From positions 47,274-111,273 of the forward strand of contig JAPOWG010000003.1 in assembly GCA_026707745.1 (NCBI GenBank): a stretch of DNA of 64,000 bases, written 5' to 3'. The DNA comes from Chloroflexota bacterium (GTDB lineage Bacteria; Chloroflexota; Anaerolineae; Aggregatilineales; Phototrophicaceae). Position 1 is the first letter of the stretch. Each line of letters opens with the position of its first letter. Below, piece by piece: positions 45,935-55,021 of this stretch. The notes beneath the pieces were generated by a model. It saw nothing but the letters and a program-made list of their open reading frames with translations, ran no database searches and was not told where the DNA came from. The translations under genes were made by a program, and so were the position numbers.

Positions 45935-45977
45935 CCCCTTCCCTCATTTTGAGGGCAAGGGGACAGGGGATGGGGGC
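45935..45977. repeat. G/C-rich palindromic repeat with G-rich tail
   Basis: CCCCTTCCCTC pairs with GAGGGCAAGGGG (one bulge) around ATTTT, then ACAGGGGATGGGGGCAAA. It ends six bases before the MocA ATG at 45983, the closest coupling of this element to a start codon in the window. Confidence 0.7.
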
Positions 45978-45982
45978 AAACG

Positions 45983-47122
45983 ATGCCAAACATCAATATC
46001 GGGCTGATCGGATATGGGGGCATCGGCCGCGTGCATGCCGCGGCCTATCGCGCGATTCCCTTCCACTATGGCTTGAGCGCTGACAGCATCAAGGTTGGCG
46101 GGGTCGCCACTGCACGGCCGGAAACGGCTAGACAAGCCGCCTCCGAAATCGGTTGCGAATTCTACACGGCGGACTATCGCGACTTGCTGGCGCGCGACGA
46201 CATTGACGCGGTTGATATCTGTACGCCCAACAACTCCCATTACGATATCGTCCTGGCTGCGGCCGCCGCCGGGGTGCACATTTATTGTGAAAAACCCCTG
46301 GCGATGAACGCGGGTCAAGCCGGGGCTATGGCGCAGGCGGTAGATGCCGCCGGTGTCAAAGGACAATTGACATTCAACTTTCGGTTTTCCCCCGCCATTG
46401 CGCGCGCCAAGCAGCTCATTTCAGAGGGCTTCCTGGGCCAGGTCTTCTCTTTCCGCGGCCGCTATCATCGCTCCAGCTATATCAGCCGCGACAAAGCGCT
46501 TTCCTGGCGCCTGCAACGGGAGGTTACCGGCGGCGGCGCGCTATTCGACCTCGGCTCGCATGTTCTGGATCTGCTTTATTTTCTGCTCGGCGATTTCGAT
46601 TCGGTCTATGGAACGCTCGATACCTTGATCAAAGAACGTCCTGTGGCGCCGGGTGCGGCAGAAATGGGACGGGTCGATGTTGATGATATCGCTTTGCTGC
46701 AGGCCCGCACCCGCGATGGCGGTCTGGGCACGATCGAAATCTCGCGCATGGGCACCGGCGCTACCAATGATCTCTGCGTCGAAATCTTCGGGGAATCCGG
46801 AGCGATTCGCTTCGACTTGGCGGAGCCGGCCTGGCTTTATGTCTACGACGCCCGTGACGCAGAGACGCCAATGGGCGGGGGGCGCGGTTTTCGCAAAATC
46901 GAAACGGCGGGCCGCTACGAGGGACAACGCGCGCCGGACTGGACGATGAGCCCGGACTTCATGCGCGCCCACGCCGAATGCCAGTATCAGTTCATCAAGT
47001 CAATCTGGGAGGACAGGGCGCCATCGCCGTCCTTCGCGGACGGATTACATGTGCAGAAGATCATGGAAGCTGCCGAGCGATCTGCTGAAAGTGGGCGCTG
47101 GGTTAAGTTAGCGGAGATCTGA
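45983..47122 (+). CDS. Gfo/Idh/MocA family oxidoreductase
   Basis: A 379-residue NAD(P)-dependent dehydrogenase. The nucleotide loop is GYGGIGRVHAAAY, and CEKPLAMNAGQA carries the conserved lysine. The substrate domain has GGALFDLGSHVLDLLYFLLGDF, with the histidine typical of inositol/sugar dehydrogenases. It is placed between the RPE-like gene and a GMC oxidoreductase in a carbohydrate operon. The ribosome site is unclear, since a palindromic repeat abuts the start. Confidence 0.88.
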   Translation: MPNINIGLIGYGGIGRVHAAAYRAIPFHYGLSADSIKVGGVATARPETARQAASEIGCEFYTADYRDLLARDDIDAVDICTPNNSHYDIVLAAAAAGVHIYCEKPLAMNAGQAGAMAQAVDAAGVKGQLTFNFRFSPAIARAKQLISEGFLGQVFSFRGRYHRSSYISRDKALSWRLQREVTGGGALFDLGSHVLDLLYFLLGDFDSVYGTLDTLIKERPVAPGAAEMGRVDVDDIALLQARTRDGGLGTIEISRMGTGATNDLCVEIFGESGAIRFDLAEPAWLYVYDARDAETPMGGGRGFRKIETAGRYEGQRAPDWTMSPDFMRAHAECQYQFIKSIWEDRAPSPSFADGLHVQKIMEAAERSAESGRWVKLAEI

Positions 47123-47127
47123 GAACG

Positions 47128-48663
47128 GTGGCGGCGGGGCACTACGACTTCATCATTATCGGCACCGGCATGGGCGGGGGGACGCTCGCCTATGCTTTGC
47201 GGGATAGTGGGGCGCGCATCCTGCTGATCGAGCGCGGAGACTTCCTGCCGCAAGAACCACAGAATTGGCAGGTGAGCGCCGTATTTGATGATGCCCGCTA
47301 CAAGCCAAAAGAAGACTGGATTGATGCATCTAGCGGGCGGGCTTTCAAGCCCGGCGTCCACTACTACGTCGGCGGCAATACCAAAGTCTACGGCGCTGCT
47401 TTGCCGCGTCTTCGCCGCGAAGATTTCGACGTCATCGAACATGAAGGCGGCACGTCGCCGGCCTGGCCCATCTGTTACGAGGACCTCGAGCCCTATTACA
47501 ATCTTGCCGAAGCGCTTTTATTTGTACATGGAAGATCGGGCGAAGACCCAAGCGAACCGCCACGTACACGTCCTTATCCATTTCCCGAAGTCGAGCATGA
47601 GCCCTATGTTGCCGAATTGATCGACAAGTTGCGTGATCAAGAATTGCATCCATTTTCCCTGCCGATGGCGATTGATCTGCGCGAAGGCGGGCGCTGCATT
47701 CGCTGCAAAACCTGTGACGGTTTCCCCTGTCAGGTTCATGCCAAGGGCGATGCCGAGATTTGCTGTGTGCGTCCTGCGCTTGTGCGCGAGAACATTGAAC
47801 TATGGACAAAGGCGCGGGCGAGGCGCATCCTGACCGACAGGGGCGGCAAACGCGCCGTCGCCGTTGAAGTGGAGCGCGCGGGCGAATTGTTCAAGGTATC
47901 CGCCGACACGATTATCGTATCTTGCGGCGCCGCTAATTCTGCGATCCTTCTGCTGGGATCGGCGGACGATCAACATCTGAATGGTCTCGCAAATTCGTCG
48001 GGCATGTTGGGACGCAACTATATGGTACACAACAATACCGCGCTGACCGCCGTCGCTCCTTTTAGGAGCAACCCGACTGTGTTCCAGAAGACGATGGCGG
48101 TGAACGACTTTTATTTTGGCGATGATGATTTCGCCTGGCCGATGGGCAATATACAACTCTTGGGTAAATTGCAGGCGGGCATGCTATCGGCCGCCAAGCC
48201 CTACATACCAAAACCGCTGCTGACAGAGATGGCAAAGCGCAGCGTGGACTGGTGGGTGATGTCTGAGGATTTGCCGGATCCGGAAAACCGCGTCATCCTC
48301 GGCGAAGATGGCAGGATTCAAGTGCGCTGGAAAGCGAACAACCGCGTCGCTCACCAGGAATTGATCAAGCGGGCGGCGCGCATGATGCGAAGGGCCGGTT
48401 ATGCCTTTGTCTTCACCGAGACCCTGGGCATCGAGACCAATTCGCATCAATGCGGCACGGCTCGCTTTGGCCACGATCCGGCGACATCGGTGCTTGACCC
48501 CTTCTGCAAGTCCCACGATGTTGCGAATCTATATGTTATGGATTCATCATTCTTCCCGTCGTCAACGGCCATGAATCCTGCCTTGACCATTTGCGCGCAA
48601 GCCCTGCGGGTGGCGGATCATCTGCTCGGCAAACCCCCGCTGAAATCGGCGTTGGCATCATGA
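47128..48663 (+). CDS. GMC family oxidoreductase with cysteine cluster
   Basis: A 511-residue flavoprotein starting at GTG 47128, 5 bp after the MocA stop. The FAD loop is GTGMGGG at residues 12-18. Near residue 190 lies C-x2-C-x2-C-x4-C (CIRCKTCDGFPC), which could bind a metal or an iron-sulfur cluster, as in FAD-dependent sugar dehydrogenases. The C-terminus has HQCGTARFG and the closing SSFFPSSTAMNPALTI motif of the family. No signal peptide. Likely oxidises a sugar or polyol in the pathway served by the MocA enzyme and ROK kinase. The stop overlaps the next start. Confidence 0.85.
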   Translation: MAAGHYDFIIIGTGMGGGTLAYALRDSGARILLIERGDFLPQEPQNWQVSAVFDDARYKPKEDWIDASSGRAFKPGVHYYVGGNTKVYGAALPRLRREDFDVIEHEGGTSPAWPICYEDLEPYYNLAEALLFVHGRSGEDPSEPPRTRPYPFPEVEHEPYVAELIDKLRDQELHPFSLPMAIDLREGGRCIRCKTCDGFPCQVHAKGDAEICCVRPALVRENIELWTKARARRILTDRGGKRAVAVEVERAGELFKVSADTIIVSCGAANSAILLLGSADDQHLNGLANSSGMLGRNYMVHNNTALTAVAPFRSNPTVFQKTMAVNDFYFGDDDFAWPMGNIQLLGKLQAGMLSAAKPYIPKPLLTEMAKRSVDWWVMSEDLPDPENRVILGEDGRIQVRWKANNRVAHQELIKRAARMMRRAGYAFVFTETLGIETNSHQCGTARFGHDPATSVLDPFCKSHDVANLYVMDSSFFPSSTAMNPALTICAQALRVADHLLGKPPLKSALAS

Positions 48664-49583
48664 CTTGGGTCATCGGAATCGATTTGGGTGGCAGCAAGAT
48701 CGCATTGGGATTGGTAAGCCCCGACGATCAAATCCTTAATCGGAGGCGTATCGATACCGACGCCGACGAGGGAGTCGAAAGCGTGACAGATCGTATATCC
48801 GCGCAAGTTGACTCGCTCAAACTCGATCTGCCGCGAAGAGAGACTGTTGCGGGCGTCGGCGTTGGCGCGCCAGGTCTCTTGGACCCTGTCAGCGGGGACT
48901 TGTATATGCTGGTCAACTTGCCCGGCATCTCGAATACGCCCTTCCGCGCCATATTGCAGGAGAAGTTGAGCTTGCCGGTCAAGCTGGATCATGACGCCAA
49001 GGTGGCGGCTTTGGGCGAGTTTCATTTCGGCGCCGGGCGCGATCGCGACAGCATGATTTATATCGTGATCGGCACTGGCGTCGGCGCGGCTATCATATAC
49101 GAAGGTAGGCTTATCTATGGTGAAAGCAATAGCGCGGGCGAATCCGGGCACATGACCGTCGATCCTAACGGGCGCCTTTGTCATTGTGGTTCGCGTGGTT
49201 GCCTGGAAACTTATACGAGCGGACCGGCGCTGGTAAAAGCTTACGCCGCTGCCAGTGGCGAAACTATCACCGGCGCCGAAGTAACGCGGCGAGCCGCCGC
49301 GGGAGATGTGGTCGCCCTTCGGGTGTTGCGGGAGGCCGGGCGCGCTTTGGGCATCGCCATTGCGTCGATCGCGATGACAGTCAATATCGAGCAGTTTGTC
49401 ATCGGCGGCAGCGTCGCCAGCGCCGGCGACCTCTTGCTGGATCCGGCCAGGGCAGCGGTGCCGAAATACTCGTTCAAAGCAGTCAGCGACAGATTACGCA
49501 TCACCGCCTCGACCTTAGGTGAAGACGCGCCTATCTACGGTGCCGCATATCTGGCGCGGATGCTGCTGAGAAACCGACCATAA
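48660..49583 (+). CDS. ROK family sugar kinase
   Basis: A 307-residue kinase of the glucokinase-like ROK family. The phosphate loop is DLGGSKIALG at the N-terminus. The catalytic base is the aspartate of LDHDAKVAALGE, and the zinc motif CHCGSRGCLE is intact, with GESGHMTV before it. It phosphorylates glucose, fructose, N-acetylmannosamine or a related sugar. It ends the operon that begins with E2 and is coupled to the GMC gene by a 4-bp overlap. Confidence 0.9.
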   Translation: MTWVIGIDLGGSKIALGLVSPDDQILNRRRIDTDADEGVESVTDRISAQVDSLKLDLPRRETVAGVGVGAPGLLDPVSGDLYMLVNLPGISNTPFRAILQEKLSLPVKLDHDAKVAALGEFHFGAGRDRDSMIYIVIGTGVGAAIIYEGRLIYGESNSAGESGHMTVDPNGRLCHCGSRGCLETYTSGPALVKAYAAASGETITGAEVTRRAAAGDVVALRVLREAGRALGIAIASIAMTVNIEQFVIGGSVASAGDLLLDPARAAVPKYSFKAVSDRLRITASTLGEDAPIYGAAYLARMLLRNRP

Positions 49584-49683
49584 AGGGTCTGTGCGACGCA
49601 ATCTTAGTCTTTGCGAAATCATTCTTCTCGGATTGGCTGCCGACATTGATAGAAAAAGCGATACCTCAAGTCGGGATGGTCTT

Positions 49684-50208
49684 TCACTCTGCCGGCCCTG
49701 TTTCAGGCTCGTTGTCTCTTCCATATGGCCACCAGCGCCTGACTAGATTTAGAAGTTTGCCAAATAGATATCCAGGCATCCTTTTTAGTTTGGCCAACAG
49801 CACTCTTATGGTCGAGACAACGTCTTCATCTCGGTGCCAGTGGTCTCGAATGACTTGTGCCAGCACGTCGGGTTCGAGGTTTAGCGCACCAAACAGCATG
49901 TCTAGCAATATTAAAAGGATTCCAGCGTCGTCAATCAGTCCCGCTACACCAAGAACCGCTTCAGGGATGAGGTCAAATGGGCTTAGTACGTACACAACCG
50001 CTGACAGAAGAGCCAGCTTGAACTTATATGGAATCCGCGAATCGGACATTATGCCAACAGCAAACATGAACAGGTCAGGCAGCAAGAGGAGAATATCCGC
50101 CCAGTCAGAATCCCCATTGCGCTCTAGCCAGGCGTGGATCTTCTCGCGCCATTTCCTGTACCAGCTATGCGCTCTGGACTCGTCAAATGGTAGCATTGCA
50201 TAGGTCAT
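49684..50208 (-). CDS. DUF1232 (YkvA-like) membrane protein
   Basis: A 174-residue protein with the DUF1232 core IPYKFKLALLSAVVYVLSPFDLIPEAVLGVAGLIDDAGIL, one or two membrane segments and a basic C-terminus. The start at 50208 has GAAGGAG upstream; an in-frame ATG at 50265 would add 19 residues and lacks a site. The family's function is unknown. It lies alone on the minus strand between two sugar operons, in DNA that looks richer in A+T. Confidence 0.8.
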   Translation of the reverse strand: MTYAMLPFDESRAHSWYRKWREKIHAWLERNGDSDWADILLLLPDLFMFAVGIMSDSRIPYKFKLALLSAVVYVLSPFDLIPEAVLGVAGLIDDAGILLILLDMLFGALNLEPDVLAQVIRDHWHRDEDVVSTIRVLLAKLKRMPGYLFGKLLNLVRRWWPYGRDNEPETGPAE

Positions 50209-50315
50209 AATGGTTCGACTCCTTCGACAAAATTGTCGTATCCCATAATTATACTTTACAACCATTGGATTCTTAGAAGAAATGGCTTGAGTGGAATTGG
50301 CTTACATTTGGCGAT

Positions 50316-50346
50316 TTGACAGCACAATTATATCCGACCATATAAT
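50316..50346 (+). promoter_or_regulatory. Promoter for the GMC gene at 50365
   Basis: Perfect TTGACA (50316-50321) and perfect TATAAT (50341-50346), spacer 19 bp, which is longer than ideal. The start of transcription would lie only about 12 bp before the ATG, so the leader is very short. Confidence 0.6.
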
Positions 50347-50364
50347 CTGACGATCGGGGTAAAA

Positions 50365-51936
50365 ATGTACCTGCATGCCGACCAACTCCCTGAGCATACC
50401 GTTCTACGCGGATTTGATCTTTGCATCGTTGGCGCTGGCGCGGCGGGCATTGCTATGGCGCAGCGCCTTGCGAACAGCTCGCTGACGGTCATTCTCTTGG
50501 TCAGCGGGGACCCCGGCGACAGAGCCACCCCGGACGCGGACCGGCAATCCTTGTATCACGGGACGACCGGCAGTTTTCTGCAGAAGGTGGATCCGGTCTT
50601 TACCCATCGCTCGCGTCTGAATATGTACGGCGGCACGACCAACCATTTTGGATTCTGGGCGCGTCCATTGGATCCTGTCGACTTCGGTCCCCGCCCCGGT
50701 TTCCGCGATAGCGCCTGGCCCTTCACCTTCGACGAATTAACAGCCTATTACGTCGACGCTCATCATTTCGGCCAATTTGGTCCACTGAATTATGACGATA
50801 TGTCGTACTGGGAAGACGTCTTGTATAGCCGCTGCTTCGATCCACTGCCCGGCGACAAAATGACCGGCGCAATTATGCACGCCCAATACGAGGAGAACTT
50901 GCACGACTTCCAGGTGCAATTCCGCGACCAACTCAAAAGCGCCGAGAACCTTACGGTGCTATTCAATGCGCACCTCCTTGAGATCGCCACCGACGGCGAG
51001 GGGCGCCATGTATCCGAACTGAATTGCTCAACCATCGTTGCGGGGCAGCGCGGCAAAAGCTTCAAGGTATGCGCCAAGGCTTATACGCTGGCATGCGGCG
51101 GCATTGAAAACCTGCGCTTGTTGCAGCTCTCCCGCGACTTGGGCAATAACAAGCGCGATCAACTGGGCCGGGGCTTCATGGTGCATCCCTTGCTGACCAA
51201 CGCTGCTAGGGTACGATTCGACCGGGTGATCCCGACAGAAATCCGCAATTTCTTCCGCGAACAACAGATTCGTCTTAAACCGCCAACAGATGATTGCGGA
51301 GTGTACCGACACATGGTGACGCCGCTGGTCAATCCGGAACTCGTCTTCGAGTATTTGACTTTTAACGCCTGGGGCGTTTTAGTGCCAACGCCGGCGGTCT
51401 TATGGGAAGAGGCAATAGGCAACTTCCGCATCATTTTGAATTTCGGCTCGGATCGAGCGTCTGCTGTGGTCAATCTCAACTGGGAGCAGACGCCGAACGA
51501 AGAAAGTCGCATACGGTTGGATCTCGACCAGGTGGATCCCATCTTCGGTCAGCCGGTCGCTCATGTCGATTGGCGACTCAATGAAACCGACAAGCGCAGC
51601 GCTAGGCGCGCTCTGGAAATCACGCTCGATTATCTGTATCAACATGGCGCTGTCAGTCACGAAATGATCACTGACGTCAGTGGCGGCGCGGAAGACTGGA
51701 CCTTTCCGCCACATGAGGGCGCGCTGGAAACGGGCGATCATCACATGGGCGCGCTACGCATGTCGACAGAGCCCGAGGAGGGTATCGTCGACCCTAATTC
51801 ACGGCTGCATCAGGTCGATAATCTCTATATCGCTGGCTCGGCTGTATTCCCCACCGGCGGTTACGCCAACCCGACGCTCACCATCGTCGCCTTGGCGCTG
51901 CGCCTGGCGGATCACTTGAAGACAGTTATTCGCTAG
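50365..51936 (+). CDS. GMC family oxidoreductase
   Basis: A 523-residue flavoprotein with the FAD loop GAGAAG at residues 23-28. MYGGTTNHFGFWARPLDPVDF, GGIENLRLLQLSR, HHMGALRMS and the closing AGSAVFPTGGYANPTLTI match the pyranose/sugar oxidase side of the family. No signal peptide and no cysteine cluster, unlike the gene at 47128. The next gene is convergent and overlaps by 11 bp. The electron acceptor and substrate are unknown. Confidence 0.85.
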   Translation: MYLHADQLPEHTVLRGFDLCIVGAGAAGIAMAQRLANSSLTVILLVSGDPGDRATPDADRQSLYHGTTGSFLQKVDPVFTHRSRLNMYGGTTNHFGFWARPLDPVDFGPRPGFRDSAWPFTFDELTAYYVDAHHFGQFGPLNYDDMSYWEDVLYSRCFDPLPGDKMTGAIMHAQYEENLHDFQVQFRDQLKSAENLTVLFNAHLLEIATDGEGRHVSELNCSTIVAGQRGKSFKVCAKAYTLACGGIENLRLLQLSRDLGNNKRDQLGRGFMVHPLLTNAARVRFDRVIPTEIRNFFREQQIRLKPPTDDCGVYRHMVTPLVNPELVFEYLTFNAWGVLVPTPAVLWEEAIGNFRIILNFGSDRASAVVNLNWEQTPNEESRIRLDLDQVDPIFGQPVAHVDWRLNETDKRSARRALEITLDYLYQHGAVSHEMITDVSGGAEDWTFPPHEGALETGDHHMGALRMSTEPEEGIVDPNSRLHQVDNLYIAGSAVFPTGGYANPTLTIVALALRLADHLKTVIR

Positions 51937-52840
51937 CTGCCAGCAGGGCGTCGACATCGGCTCTGTGCGGGGCGCTGCCGGCCGCACCGGCCTTGGTGAC
52001 GCATAGGGCGGCGGTGGCATTGGCGAAGCGCACGGCGTCTTCGAGCGATTTGCCTTCCGCCAACCCCACTGCCAGCGCCGCGTTAAAGGCATCGCCGGCG
52101 CCGGTAGTATCCACTGCATCTACCGCGAAACTTGGTAGCAAGCCAGTCTGATCTCGCGAGACGACCTGCGCGCCCCGCGCGCCCATTGTTACGACCACGG
52201 TCTGTCCCTCCCGCGTCATTAATGAGCGCGCAGCCGCTACCACATCGGACACAGGTCCGCCGCTGAGGCTTTCCAGTTCGGTTTCGTTTGGCGTCAGATA
52301 GTCTGCCAACTGGATCGTCTCCCGCGGGATCGGCGCTGCCGGCGCCGGGTTCAATATCGTCGTGATGCCAAGTTCCTTCGCCACTTGCAGGGCGTAAGTT
52401 ACCATGTCGGTATTGATTTCCAACTGCGCGACCAAAACATCAGCCGCGGCAATGCGCTCCCCGGCAGCGTCAATATCGCTCGCCTGCACGCGGGAATTGG
52501 CGCCCAGGACCACGACAATCATGTTTTCGCCGGCGCTATCAACGAAGATCGGCGCGACCCCGGTCGCGGTTTCTTCGTCTTGAACCACATAATCGCTGTT
52601 GATGCCCTCGGCATCCCAGATCTCGTAAGCAAGATTGGCGAAGACATCTTTGCCCAGACGTCCGATGAAAGTGACGTCCGCGCCCAGGCGAGCCGCCGCC
52701 ACCGCTTGATTGGAGCCCTTGCCGCCGGCCCCGGTCATGAAGCTATCGCCATGTACTGTCTCGCCCGGACGCGGCATCCGCTGCACATAAGACACCAGAT
52801 CCGTATTGAAGCTGCCTACAACTACAATTCTCGCTGTCAT
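51926..52840 (-). CDS. rbsK: Ribokinase-like PfkB family carbohydrate kinase
   Basis: A 304-residue kinase. The start at 52840 (MTARIVVVGSFNTDLV) has AAAGGATAGGGG upstream; the ATG at 52867 lies too far out. GGKGSNQAVAAARLG near residue 43 is the N-terminal PfkB signature of ribokinases, and DTTGAGDAFNAALA near residue 240 is the second, with the catalytic aspartate. It phosphorylates ribose or a similar sugar with ATP. It is divergent from the hexulose-phosphate synthase gene, so the two may be co-regulated from the 85-bp gap. Confidence 0.88.
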   Translation of the reverse strand: MTARIVVVGSFNTDLVSYVQRMPRPGETVHGDSFMTGAGGKGSNQAVAAARLGADVTFIGRLGKDVFANLAYEIWDAEGINSDYVVQDEETATGVAPIFVDSAGENMIVVVLGANSRVQASDIDAAGERIAAADVLVAQLEINTDMVTYALQVAKELGITTILNPAPAAPIPRETIQLADYLTPNETELESLSGGPVSDVVAAARSLMTREGQTVVVTMGARGAQVVSRDQTGLLPSFAVDAVDTTGAGDAFNAALAVGLAEGKSLEDAVRFANATAALCVTKAGAAGSAPHRADVDALLAASE

Positions 52841-52851
52841 GCCCCTATCCT

Positions 52852-52879
52852 TTGTCACCGCGATCATGTTTTATATACT
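52852..52879 (+). promoter_or_regulatory. Promoter for the hxlAB-like pair
   Basis: TTGTCA (52852-52857), 16-bp spacer, TATACT (52874-52879), each one base from consensus, 46 bp before the ATG at 52926. Confidence 0.5.
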
Positions 52880-52925
52880 CTATTGTGTTCGATTTTTTGC
52901 CTGTCGACTACTGACAAGGATCGCC

Positions 52926-53567
52926 ATGGCGAAACTGCAACTCGCTCTTGATGGAGACCTGCAAGGCTCGCTTGAAGTATTGGAAAAAGCGCATCCGCAT
53001 GTCGATATCATTGAGATAGGCACACCGCTTGTCTTCCGCGAAGGCATGCGCGCCGTACGGGCGATTCGCGCCGCTTATCCAGGTTTGCGCCTGCTCGCCG
53101 ATCTCAAAATCATGGATGCCGGCGAAGCGGAAGCCGATATCGCCTTCGGCGCCGGCGCGGATATGATCACTGTTCTGGGCCTCAGCGGCGACGAAACCAT
53201 ACAGGGCGCCCTCGCCAGCGCGGAGAAGCACGCTGGTCAGGTCATGATCGATATGATGGCTGTGACCGACCTGGTCGCCCGCGCCGCCGAGTTGATGGGG
53301 CTTGGCTGCGACTTGCTCTGCCTGCACACCGCCCACGATCAGCAATCCAGGCGCGGCTCTCCCTGGCGGCAACTAGCCCAACTGCGCGAGGCTTATCCTC
53401 CGCTGAGCCTGGCCATCGCCGGGGGACTAAGCCTGGAGGTCTTGACACAGATATTGCCGCACCATCCCCAAATCGTCGTCGTTGGTTCCGCGATCACTGC
53501 GGCGGCGGATCCTGGTCTTGCGGCACGACTCATTCATGAAGGGATACGCCAGTATGGAGACGCCTGA
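52926..53567 (+). CDS. hxlA: 3-hexulose-6-phosphate synthase family protein
   Basis: A 213-residue barrel enzyme. LQLALDGD, VDIIEIGTPL, LLADLKIMDAGEAEADIAFGAGADMITVLG contain the D-x-K-x-x-D motif of the orotidine-decarboxylase superfamily group that includes hexulose-phosphate synthase and 3-keto-gulonate-6-phosphate decarboxylase. The next gene, overlapping by 14 bp, is the matching 6-phospho-3-hexuloisomerase, which favours the synthase: formaldehyde plus ribulose-5-phosphate, or the reverse. AAGGA precedes the start. Confidence 0.88.
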   Translation: MAKLQLALDGDLQGSLEVLEKAHPHVDIIEIGTPLVFREGMRAVRAIRAAYPGLRLLADLKIMDAGEAEADIAFGAGADMITVLGLSGDETIQGALASAEKHAGQVMIDMMAVTDLVARAAELMGLGCDLLCLHTAHDQQSRRGSPWRQLAQLREAYPPLSLAIAGGLSLEVLTQILPHHPQIVVVGSAITAAADPGLAARLIHEGIRQYGDA

Positions 53568-54114
53568 ACTATTCGACGCCATTCTTGCCGATCTGTCACG
53601 CGCGTTGAAGCAGGTAGACGCGACGCAGGTTGAGGATCTGCAAGAAGCCATTCTATCCGCGGAGCGCATCTTCATCGCGGGCAAGGGACGCAGCGGCTTG
53701 CAGATGAAAGCCTTCGCCATGCGCTTGATGCACTTGGGATTGACCGTACATGTTGTTGATGATGTCACAACGCCGTCGGTCGCCGATGCCGATCTGCTGC
53801 TCATCGGTTCGTCATCGGGGCGAACGGCATCGCTTCTGCGGCATGTGGCCACCGCCCAAGCGATTGGCGCATCGATCGCCACCGTCACCGGCAACCTTGA
53901 GTCTCCAATCGCCGCTTCTGCCAAAACACTGGTCCATATCCCCGCCACCAACTTCAAATCCGGCGCCAACCACGGGGAAGACTCCGTCTTGGTGATGGGA
54001 TCGCTCTTCGAGCATTGTCTGGGATTGCTCTGCGACCTGCTTATCATCCGGTTGAAGCATGCGTTCGGGGTGGACGAAAGCGCCATGAACGCCCGCCACG
54101 CCAATTTGGAATAG
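53554..54114 (+). CDS. hxlB: 6-phospho-3-hexuloisomerase (SIS domain)
   Basis: A 186-residue SIS-domain isomerase. IFIAGKGRSGLQMKAFAMRLMHLG and LLLIGSSSGRTASLL are the sugar-phosphate binding loops, and the C-terminal FEHCLGLLCDLLIIRL helix is typical of the family. It converts hexulose-6-phosphate to fructose-6-phosphate. The start at 53554 has GAAGGGA upstream and lies inside the synthase gene. Convergent, and abutting, with the permease gene at 54115. Confidence 0.9.
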   Translation: METPELFDAILADLSRALKQVDATQVEDLQEAILSAERIFIAGKGRSGLQMKAFAMRLMHLGLTVHVVDDVTTPSVADADLLLIGSSSGRTASLLRHVATAQAIGASIATVTGNLESPIAASAKTLVHIPATNFKSGANHGEDSVLVMGSLFEHCLGLLCDLLIIRLKHAFGVDESAMNARHANLE

Positions 54115-55011
54115 CTAGCCTTTGATCGCGCCTGCTGTGAGACCGCGCGTGATAAAGCGCTCCAGCAGCAAGCCGATGACGATCACCGGCGCCACCGCCG
54201 TCAGTGTTAAGGCGCTGATAAACCACCATTCGATGCCACGGGTATTGTTCTGCCCTGCGATCAGAACCGGCATGGTGATGGCGTTGAAGTTGGTCAACAT
54301 CAGCGCGAAAAGGTACTCGTTCCAGGCGAAGATGAAGGAGAATATCGCCACCGCAACTAAACCGGGCGCGCTCAAGGGCAAAACGATGCGATAGAAAGCT
54401 TGCCAGCGCGTCGCGCCATCGACACGCGCGCTTTCTTCCAGGTCGATCGGCAAGCCGTTGAAAAAATCGCGCATGATCCAAACGGCGAAGGGGATGTTGA
54501 ACATAGTGTAGGCGAGTATCAAGCCAGTGTATGTGTCGATCAGCCCGAATTGATTGTAGAGCAGTACGAAAGGCACGATGAAAATCGCTGGCGGCAGGAA
54601 ACGCTGCGAGATAATCCAAAAGGCGATATTGTCGTTGTCCCAGCCCAGGCGCCCCCAGTAGTACCGGAAGCGCGACAAGCCGTATCCAGCCATCGCTCCG
54701 ATAATCACCGACAGCAGCGTGCTGCCTGCGGCGGCGATCAGACTGTTGCGGAAATGCCGAAACGTCGACTCGCGTTGGCTGCCGAACATCTCCTGCCAGT
54801 GATCGGGAATCGGATCAAAGTCGACGTAAGGGATATAGTTGGGTCCGCGGCTGACATCGATCGGTCTTTTGACCGATGTCGTAACCAGCCAGTAAAAGGG
54901 GAAGAGAACGATAAAGCACCAGACAATGACGATGAGGTAGAGTAGGGCGGATTGCCATAGTGGACGCCGGCTGGAACGCGCCAGCATGCTCTTTCGCTTT
55001 GGCTTCTGCAT
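54115..55011 (-). CDS. Sugar ABC transporter permease, MalG type
   Basis: A 298-residue inner-membrane permease. The start at 55011 lies 10 bp after the upstream permease stop; an open frame to 55056 overlaps that gene. [17 protein letters not shown] after the first helix and the EAA loop [25 protein letters not shown] are present, and the C-terminus ends GLTAGAIKG. Third gene of the binding protein, MalF, MalG cassette on the minus strand. Confidence 0.9.
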   Translation of the reverse strand: MQKPKRKSMLARSSRRPLWQSALLYLIVIVWCFIVLFPFYWLVTTSVKRPIDVSRGPNYIPYVDFDPIPDHWQEMFGSQRESTFRHFRNSLIAAAGSTLLSVIIGAMAGYGLSRFRYYWGRLGWDNDNIAFWIISQRFLPPAIFIVPFVLLYNQFGLIDTYTGLILAYTMFNIPFAVWIMRDFFNGLPIDLEESARVDGATRWQAFYRIVLPLSAPGLVAVAIFSFIFAWNEYLFALMLTNFNAITMPVLIAGQNNTRGIEWWFISALTLTAVAPVIVIGLLLERFITRGLTAGAIKG

Positions 55012-55021
55012 GACGCTGCGC

